From contig JAHBBC010000006.1 of NCBI GenBank assembly GCA_019915015.1, positions 1,488,001 through 1,552,000 of the forward strand: a stretch of DNA of 64,000 bases. Reading direction: 5' to 3'. Under the pieces are notes generated by a model. The model was not told the origin of the DNA, did no database searches, and worked only from the letters and a program-made list of their open reading frames with translations. The stretch comes from Auriscalpium vulgare. Taxonomy: Eukaryota > Basidiomycota > Agaricomycetes > Russulales > Auriscalpiaceae. The translations under genes and the position numbers were made by a program. This document shows positions 55,495 to 64,000 of this stretch, piece by piece (within the stretch, counting starts at the first letter, position 1; each line of letters begins with the position of its first letter).

Positions 55495-58171
55495 ATGAAG
55501 CATTCCGAACCAGCTCCGAGTTCCGTGACTGGGCCGGACGAGGATCTCTTGAGCCTAGACCGGGAGCGGGAACGCCAGCTCACCAGGACCGTTCTGAGGA
55601 AGCTTGATCTCCATGTATTGCCACCCTTGGCGTTGGTGAGTCCGTGGCCGTCATCTCGCAACGAATAGCTGCGTTCCGGATCATCGTTGTTCTGATATAG
55701 ATGCCCACAGATTTGGTTGGCGAACTTCATTGACAGGACGAATGTTGGCAATGCCAGGTGAGCACAACGTGAAGCCTTTCGGGACTTGGAGTACACACTA
55801 AACGCGTGATGTTACAGGATCGCTGGTCTCGAAGGCGACACGCATCTTCGAGGGAATCAATTCAACATTGGACTTGCAGGTGCGTGTCATCCCTCCCGAG
55901 CGTCCGTCCTGCGCTAAGCTGCATTTTAGTGTTCTACATAACGTGCGCGGTTCTGCATTTGTTCAGCCCAATGAATGGACACTGATATCAAGCAGGTATA
56001 TTATCGTAGAGCTCCGTGAGTTTACTGTCGCCTCGTACGAGTATGTTATTTAGCCTGCATCTGCTGGAAGCGTCGAACTGGGTCCTGAAGAAGATTCAAC
56101 CAAACCGATGGCTCCCTATCCTCGTCTTCTGCTGGGGCATCGTAACTACGCTGTCCGGGCTCATTCAGAACTTTGCCGGCCTTGTCGCAATCCGCATGGT
56201 TCTTGGGCTTTGCGAGGGAGGAATTCTCCCCGGCATTGTAAGTTCCTCATGTTGGTCCATGGGAACTTGAGCCTCTGACTGTGTCACAGGTCTTGTACCT
56301 CAGCACGCTTTACAAGCCGCATGAGCTGCAACTGAGGCGAGTTGCTCATCTCACGTTCGCTATACGGCCCTCCCAGGCTGACATTGCGCATGTAGAGTAG
56401 GCGTATTTTATGCCTCCGGTCCGTGTTTCTGACGTACAATTCAAATTCAAATTGTGACTTACTTTGCGTCTTTGTTTAGCTTCACTGTCAGGCGCATTCG
56501 GAGGTGAGAGTACAACAACTGACAGCGTCACCAAAGTCACGTTGTGTATCACCTGAATAGGTCTCCTTGCGACTGCTATCCTAAAGATGGACGGTGTAGC
56601 TGGTGAGGCCGGCTGGAGGTGGATCTTCATCCTCGAGGGAATTGCGACATGTGTAATTGCCATTGGGGCAGCCTTCATTCTACCTGCCAGCCTGGAGGCA
56701 GCAAAGTTCTTTACAGAGGACGAGAGGAGCTTCGCTTGTAAGCCTTGCCCGTCGCGCGCTCGTCTCCTTCCTCGTCTCCTTTGATCTGATGTTATGTCTC
56801 AGTGCACAGATTTCGCTCCGTACATGTGATAACAGCGAGCGCGGCGGTAGCTGTGCGCAACCCATCTCCGTCGACAACAGATCCGGAGAAGGTCAGCACG
56901 GAAGCTCAGGCGCAAGTCTATGATACATCGAAGTCCGGGGAGGCTCCAGTGATCATTCACCAAGAGGAGGAGCAGTTCGAATGGAGAGAAGTAGTACGCG
57001 GTATGCCGTCAGGACGATGTAGTTTCCGGAGCTGACCCCAACGGCTTGGCAATACAGGACTGCTCGACATCCAGGCGTGGGTGACCGGCTTTGCTTACTT
57101 CGGTATCATCGTCTGTCTCTACTCGTTCTCACTGTTCCTGTGAGTACACCCACTGTCGCACCGGCATGACCTCTGACGAAATTTCGCCCCAAAGTCCGAC
57201 CATCATTGCGGGTTTAGGATATACGGGTGGCGAGGCCCAACTCCGCACAGGTATAGCACCACCACGCGCCCAGCCGCGCATACTCGAGCTGACACGCCAT
57301 CCAAAAGTCCCTCCTTATATTCCCGCGGTAGTCCTGACAGGTAATATCGAGTTGGATTTCTGCGCAGTCGACCCTCACGTATGCCACGCCAGTCGTCGTC
57401 GCTTTCATGGCAGATAGGTATCGCCTTCGCGGCCCGATCATTTTGATGTGTCTCCCGTTCACTATCGCCGGTGGGTTACTTGCGAGCCTGATCTCGCTCA
57501 TTCAATGTTGACTCCTCGCTAGGTTATATTCTGGTGATCGCTGCTACGACTAACGAGGCTCGCTATGGCGCGGTATTCCTTATCGCTGCTGGACTGTAGG
57601 TTTTCGATTTCTCGGATACCTTACGCGTGGCACCCCTTCTCAATTTGTCACAGGTATCCTTCGGCGCCTTGTATCCTATCCATCCTCCCCAATAACTCCA
57701 GCGGTCATTACAAGAAAGCAACGACCGTCGCTCTTCAGCTAGCTATTGCTAATACTGGGTAGGTCACATCTGCATGTCCTTATTCTAAAGGTGCGACGAC
57801 TTGTCTGCAGAGGCTTCGTCGCGACATTCGCGTACACAAAGGGTGATTGAGACAGTTCTGATCATTTCCGCTGCATCTGAGGTCGCCATCCTAGATCAAG
57901 CACCGCGATATATCAAGGGTCATTCTATCGTTCTCGGATTCGTTTGCATAGCCTGGCTTTTGGTAGGCGCCAACGTGTGAGTGCTTTACCTTTGCGGGAT
58001 TGTCGGCACTGTCTGACTCTTGTTGCCAGGCTGTACTGCAGATGGGAAAACCGGGCCAGAGCAGCCGGCAGCCGGCAGAGCAACATCGAAGAGTACCAAG
58101 CTCTATGGGATTCGGGGAAGACTCGCGCTCCAATTGGAGATCGGCACCCTGACTTCCGCTACACTTTGTGA
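55495..58171 (+). CDS. MFS transporter, anion:cation symporter (Dal5/TNA1-like) type
   Basis: This is a plasma-membrane carrier, probably for an organic anion such as nicotinate, allantoate or a related acid. The ATG at 55495 reads MKHSEPAPSSVTGPDE, then LRKLDLHVLPPLAL. The family signature IWLANFIDRTNVGNARIAGL follows, with QFNIGLAVFYIT, IVTTLSGLIQNFAGLVAIR, LGLCEGGILPGI and VLYLSTLYKPHELQLR. Later blocks are LSGAFGGLLATAI, AGEAGWRWIFILEGIATCV, EWREVVRGLLDIQAWVTG, VAFMADRYRLRGPIILMC, ATTVALQLAIANTGGFVATF and VLYCRWENRARA. About 14 introns; one (56336-56394) appears to use a GC donor, which is needed to join LQLR to VGVFYAS. No lesion found. Stop at 58169-58171. Confidence 0.88.
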
Positions 58172-58416
58172 CTGCTGATTCGGAGTTAATGCGTGCATGT
58201 TCTGAGACGAGAGGTTAATCAGCAGATCAACAGAGAATCAATCATGAGAGTCGTGACAACTATGCGCAATATGTAGTAGGTGGTCTACGGGATGGTAAGT
58301 GGAGAGCAGATCCTACAGAGTAACATGAAGCAGAACATGACTAGAAGAGGCTAAATGTACACTATTGTGCGGTGGTGGGGTATTCATACATAAAACCTGC
58401 CGGTAAAACAACGACG

Positions 58417-61400
58417 TTAGCACTTGCAAATGTGAAGTTTGCGGCGGACGCACTTCTTATTGAGTTGATACAGCAGGAGATTCAGATTAAATTTGGCGAG
58501 GCCGTTGAATAAGGAGAGTGAGGCGCGATCTTGGAACTGAGCTTGAAGGAGGTCTTCCAGTTGAACGTCGGCGCCAGCAACGCGGTTTGTGATACCCAAA
58601 GCGCTGTTAAACACCTCGATCGTGAAGACGCCGTGCTGATTGGAGGAGAAAACGATGTTGATCTTGTCAAATTGTCGTGGCGAGAACTGATCGATAGAAA
58701 GTAGGATGCCTCGGTTGTACAAATCGTGAGCACTGTACTTAAAGGAGCCGAACGCCGGAGTCTTCCCGGTCTTTTGCAGATCCCGGATGTGAAAAAACTG
58801 TTTGCTGAATGGCATGGTCATACGCCTCTTCTTACTAGTGACGGTTAGTCCAAGCTTTCGGCTCCATAAAAACTTGCATGTACGCACGTCTTTCCTTGCA
58901 TGGTAGACATGGCCCCCTCAACGTAGTGACTGTAGCTCTTGATTTGTTCCTCGAAGTATTTCTTGCGCTCGTTGAGATGACGAAGTGCGTCAGTCATGCT
59001 GTCGAGCTCTTGCTGGCGCTGCAATCGCATACGATGTTTACTGCGAACGTCGTTTGCTATGGCATTCAGGATGCCTTGATAGCCATCGTCCCGCGTTATT
59101 TTCCCCTGCTTTTCGAGCTCCAGGAGGAAATAAATCGCATGCGCCTTGACTTCGCGGAAAGACAATCTGTTCAATCACCAATCAGGGATGAAGGTGGAAC
59201 GCGATAGCAGGACGACGACGTACGAGCGAATATCTTCAAGACGATAGGCTGATTCTTGGTTGACCGTTGACGGCATGCGCCTGGGGTGACGCAGTCGCTG
59301 ATGCTCGTTTTCCATTTCACTCTCAAGGATGTCTTCCCAAAGTACTTCATGCTCCTCCGATACAGGCTGCATCAGAGACTCGACGAGGTCTTTCCCAGGT
59401 TGAACTCTCAGAATGGCGAGTACCGCACGCTTCGCCTGAACCCAGAGGGCCTTTTCTTCGGCGTGAAGATCTTGTCAAAGTCATCAGACCGTCATCGAGA
59501 AGGAGCTGATCAACGATAGCCTTACCTTTGACTTGTGCAAACCGGTTCGACAATTCCAAGGTGATAGCGTTGTCTCGGGCGTCCTTTAATTCCTCGTTCC
59601 CAAATTGCGGAACGCCGTTGAGATCTTGCAATATCACTCGAAGAGGGTCATCGCGTGGTGGAGCCTACGCAGGTTGCTCTGTGAGCAGCTACGATGATAA
59701 GTGAACGTGACAACATACTACACGACCGATATGTTGCGCAAGTAAGCCATGCATAGCATAAACCTCGTTCGGGGAGATGTAGATGGGCTTTGGCTGCACA
59801 GTAGCATCCAGGAACTCGTGAGCATGATACTGGCTTTCTGCGTCAGGCGCGTCGGCCACTGCAAATAGTATGATTAAACGCAGTAAATGCTAGATAGAAA
59901 GCGACCGTACCATTCAAAAGCCAGCCGGTTGACTGAGCGATGGCTTTCCTGACGTATTCGTTGATAGGAATGTAGCTAGGTGCCTCGTCGCCAAACTCTT
60001 TGCCACTCGTAATCTGGGCCAGGACCTTGGACACCTGGGCGAGATTCTTCCGGGACTCGATACGAACCGTCGTCGAAACGATATCGAAAGTTTCTGGAGT
60101 GCTAGACCAGACAAAGAATGAATCAGTCAGATGTGACTTCGTGTCGAACCTGCGATCGATGCCTACATGATCGCAGGATTGAAGTATCGGTAGAAAACCA
60201 ATCTACCAATACAAGCCGCGTAAGATTCCTCCGCAGCGCCCGGAAACTTTTTCTAAATCCCGTATATTAGTTCACGTTGTACATCAATGACTTGAAAAGG
60301 GACATACTCGCAACGCGGCCAGCGTCTCCCGAGCCAAGTAGCGCATCGCGTACGGCATTTTGTTGGACGATTCGAAAACAGCAGTGATGAAACGTTCCGA
60401 CTGGAATCGTAAAACTTGAAGGTCTAGATAACAAGTAAGTTCACTAGAGGCGGAATATCTAACGGCACAAAATCCTTACGTCGGATATACTCTGCTCTGA
60501 TGATAGGATCTTCCAACGCCTGAGCGAACGAGACATTCTTGGTTTTGCTCGACTCCCGACCAGCGTGCAATTCTTCAGCGTCCACTCTAGCACGGTATAT
60601 CTAGAACAGCATGACCCTGGTAATCAAGGCAGGAGCGTTATATCAGAATTGGCGTACCTGAGCGGGATCAACCTCAAGATCGAGGTCGGGTGAGTTGACG
60701 ACCTCATTTATAAGTGGCTTGAGCGCTTCTCGAACATGAGCAATCTGCTTCGACCTGATATAATGCAAGGCGATATTGATGTATACCGGATGCCCGTGTA
60801 CAACATCCTCGATGCTAGTGGCAGCAGAAACCTCCTCGATGATGGAGTACTGCAGAACAGGAAGTAGTCAGTAGGAGAAGTGCTAAGCTGCGATGTACAG
60901 ACCTGGAACAACTTCAAGAGCAAGTAGTCTTCTCTGCGATCTTGCCCGTACCCAAACAGTGTCAGGACGACGCGTTCTAGTAACCTTCGGTTCTTCTCGG
61001 GGACGGCTTCTGAAGACATTTCTAGGAACAATTTCCCTAGGTATTCCCCACGAGATTGAAGTAGGTAGAAGAGCTGCTGATACAACTCCAGTTTGCGCTT
61101 CGACGCATGGTCAAGGGTGTTTGGGCCGGCGAAGGGATCCCCATGGGCAGCAAGTACTGAAGCCCTCGCTGCATGAGCAGCAGCGGTGTCGGCACCATAT
61201 AGCCGTCGCGCCTTCACAAGTTCTTCGGAGGTTTTGACGTTATGCACGACAAGTGCGATTTTGACATCTAGCTCGTTGACGTCCGTTTCCAAGGCCTGAT
61301 TCTCGCGAATCCTCTCCACAACCTGCTTGCGCAGCCGTTCGAGGTCTATCTCTTCTTGAAAGTCGGTCTCGGAGTCGTCGAGAAGATGGACGAAATTCTT

Positions 61401-64000
61401 GATTGTGCCGACAGTCACGTTCCTCCCCATTGTAAGTTGACGATACTGGTCACGGGTCTCTTTGGCGCGGAAGAGCGACTGGATCTTGACAACTTTGTCC
61501 AAGTTCGAACGGAAGTACTCCATCTTGGCCCTGAACTTCCTACGCTGGAGAAGACCTCTAAGCATGGCTTGCAGTATGGTGGCGACGTGTTGATTGTCAC
61601 GGAGGTGGTCTCGCCAGGCATACCATTCGCGGCGTACAATAGCCCCACGAGCGACCGATTGAAATCCTAGGACGTCGGGCAGAGAGAATTCGAGGCGCTT
61701 GTTTTGCTCACGATGTTGATTGCGAGTGATGGCCGCTCGCGCGAGAGCTTGGAAACCCCCGACCGACTTCACCACTTGGATTCTGGACAGCGCCTTGTTC
61801 ATGGTATCGTGGTGCTGACGCGCAAGATTCGCCCGAGCACGCGCCTGAACTTGTATGAGGATGGGAGTTACCTTGCGCAGTCCGCGAATCAGTGCCAGTA
61901 GCCGTTTCCGGGCGAGGTACGTTCGACAAGCCGCCTGAATGCGGACGACGACGTGCAAGACATCATCCAGTTTGGCTAATTGCGTGCGGATACGCCTCCG
62001 AACAATGACGCCTCGAGCTTGAGCCTGCAATGCAATCACAGAAGTCTCCTGGTGATCTAGAAGGTTGAGCTGCTTTGCTATCTTTGCCCGCTGGAGAGCC
62101 CCCCGTGCGGCTGCCTGCAAATTCGCGATCGAACGAAACACCGGTGGCGCTGTCAAGACTCGCAAAAGCTGCTTTTGCTCTCGTTGCACGATACGGGCAC
62201 GAGCTAGGTTTTGCATCTTCACGACAGATAAGACCCTGACTTGGAAGGCTGCCCGTAGCTGAGCGAACCGTCGGCGTATGAGGTACCCCCTGATTTGCGC
62301 CTGAACCTTGACAATACCTGACGAGGCTGCCCTCACTACCCGCAGCCACAAGCGCCAACGTTTGCGGAGTAAAACGCCTCTGACCGTCGCTTGTACTGAA
62401 ATGATCCAAGGGCCAAGGTGTGCCTGCCGCTTCCGTTGTTGCTGAACTTGCCGTCTAATGGTAGCACCTCGGCAAACGGCCTGGAGTCGAGGAATGTAAC
62501 GCTGAGCTAGTTGCAAACGAGTGCGCAGGGTGACTTGGGCCTTGCGCACGAGGAAGGCACGCGCAAGCGATTGGGTAGCAGTAATGGATGGCTCCACTTC
62601 TAGCAAGAGACGGTCGCGGCCTGATGAAAAAGATGAGAGACATCACGACAGGCTGAAAAGCAGCCTTACGTTCTTCCTCAGACTCGACTTCGACTTCAGG
62701 CTCCTCGTTGATTTCCATAGCAAGCTCCCTGCCCACGTTCCCGAAGTTCGGCATTGGCACTCCAGCGTCTTTGAGGCCTTTCTGCGTTCGCTGCAACTGA
62801 TCGTCAGAGAACTGCAAGCGACCGAGGAGGTTGCCCATCCTTTCAGCCATTCCTCGACGTGCTAGTAGATGACTAATCGTCGACCATCAGCGAGATTTAT
62901 AGTACCACCAGCGCACCTGCACGTACCTCAGGGCATGGATACAATAGATCACCTTTGGAATATTCTTTTTCTCGTATAGATCTGTAAGCTCGAAGATGAA
63001 GCTCTGCAGAAACTTACTTAGCAGGGAGTAACTAATGCGATCAAAGGGTGGGCTGACCTCAGGAAGACGGACGTATCTGACATAATCGAAGAAATAGTTG
63101 ATATTATCGGAGTGTCGGAAGTCCAGCTTCGGAGCCTATGTCGTAGTATTGTGAGCAAGCACACGTTGACAGAAGCAGAACGCGATATCACCTCATAGAT
63201 CTTGTGAACTTCGCCCCGAAAACCCCTCACGAGCTTGGCAAGAACGACACCGTTACGAAGCGAATCCTCCATCTCAACTACCCCAAAGCCGAGCTCCTGC
63301 CCCAGACAACCCTCAATCCATTGCTGTGCCTCGCCGACGTGGCAAAGATACTCGTAGGCTTGGAGCAGGTGGCGTTGCGTATCGGCCCAGAGACCACGGG
63401 TCAATCTCGACGATGGCAGCGGAGCCGCCGGCGAGTTGGGAGCCTTGTCCCTAGACAGTCGAAGTCGCCCTGGGATACCCGCGACGTCGTCAGCAGTCGT
63501 TGGCGTTGTCGGGCTGGCGGGGCTGACAGCGTCAGACGCTTTAGCACTCGGTGTTGCCAGAATATCGCCTCGGGTCCGACGAAATCGTTCCTCCCGCGCT
63601 GTTCGCCTTTCAAGACGAGACATCTCCTCTGTTTTCTTCGGCTCCTCCGCCACCCAGTCGTCGTCAGCATCTCCACTAGCAATCCTGGGCAGATGGCGGC
63701 CAAGCTTCCGGCCAACAATAAGATTTTCGCCATATGTCGCCGCTTTCTTGCTCGTCAAGTAGCTACTTCGATAGGGAGCAGGGGACATGGCCGAGGGCGG
63801 TGCGGGTACTGGCGCGGTACGAGAAGACGTGGGTAAAGGGTCTGACCTAAGCGAACCTGAGGAGGAGCCTGTGTACGTCTCGGACGCCAGTGACTTCTCG
63901 GGTGATGCTGAGCGGGGCGTGGAAGAGTAGGTGGTGTGAGATTCCAGTGGATGAGAAGAGAACTTGTCTGGTGGAGAGATGTTATCCGAGCGCAGCTTCT
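58417..64000 (-). CDS. IQGAP-family protein (Rng2/Iqg1-like), partial at the right edge
   Basis: This is a cytokinetic-ring scaffold binding actin, calmodulin-like light chains and small GTPases. The visible N-terminal part is Ser/Pro-rich and open to base 64000, so the true start may lie outside. Then follow a calponin-homology domain (YEYLCHVGEAQQWIEGCLGQ, VVLAKLVRGF, APKLDFRHSDNINYFFDYVR; about 62930-63370), and about a dozen IQ-like repeats (for example QARARANLARQH, MLRGLLQRRKFRAKM; about 61480-62600). The RasGAP-like region spans about 58870-61150, and the RasGAP_C domain ends HICKC at 58417-58419 (FGSFKYSAHDLYNRGILLSI, QFDKINIVFSSNQHGVFTIE). Many introns; frame intact wherever checked. 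Family identity is secure from the domain order. Confidence 0.93.

Noticed and set aside
57800..57900. Stops in the MFS gene near the last helices
   Set aside because: They fall in short introns; joined exons read FAYTK to DQAPRYIKGHS without interruption.

Overview
The window is nuclear DNA of a filamentous basidiomycete, most likely an agaricomycete. The genes are dense, lie on both strands, and are broken by many introns of roughly 45-65 bp with GTRNGT-type donors. Several families are typical of that group: a BTB-type expanded family, a 7-TM receptor-like family, a heme-haloperoxidase, a P450 and an ACS-type MFS carrier. No bacterial, organellar or viral genes were seen. Gene models were built by hand from splice signals, reading frame and family motifs, so internal exon limits are approximate unless given.

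Layout. 1-6.6 kb: the 5' part of a BTB-family gene (-), a membrane-anchored spermidine-synthase-like protein (-), a divergently transcribed short-chain dehydrogenase (+), and ribosomal protein L35 (-). 7.5-15.7 kb: a 7-TM protein (+), histidine biosynthesis HIS6 (-), mitochondrial hydroxyacid-oxoacid transhydrogenase (-), and a membrane-anchored aspartic protease (+). 15.8-21.6 kb: a cytochrome P450 (+) bracketed by two ~300-bp direct repeats; one repeat is the 3' end of a PPR gene (-), the other a decayed copy of it. 21.9-32.3 kb: a compact housekeeping run with a small secreted protein (+), OST1 (-), mitochondrial ribosomal protein uL22m (-), YOS1 (+), a GILT-type protein (-), a Cid2-family protein (-), a C2H2 zinc-finger protein (-), a small membrane protein (-, tentative), and a Dif1/Spd1-like ribonucleotide-reductase regulator (-). 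33.3-41.6 kb: a kelch-repeat membrane protein (+), a large disordered protein (-), and an aldo-keto reductase with lesions (+). 41.8-50.6 kb: an ER-resident HSP90 (GRP94-like, signal peptide and C-terminal HDEL, -) whose coding sequence is split by a 5.3-kb DNA transposon. 50.8-64 kb: a WW/FF-domain splicing/elongation factor (-), a heme-haloperoxidase (+), an MFS transporter (+), and an IQGAP (-) that runs off the right edge.

The most unusual object is the transposon at 43537-48860. It has 12-bp terminal inverted repeats and an 11-bp target duplication. Its minus-strand gene joins an Ulp1-type (C48) cysteine-protease domain to a zinc-finger/hAT-type transposase. It interrupts a conserved HSP90 exon, and its right end carries a 37-bp patch closely matching host DNA next to the left end, which suggests template switching or gene conversion.

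Most neighbours are unrelated housekeeping genes. No biosynthetic cluster is evident, although the SDR, P450, AKR, haloperoxidase and MFS genes are scattered accessory enzymes.
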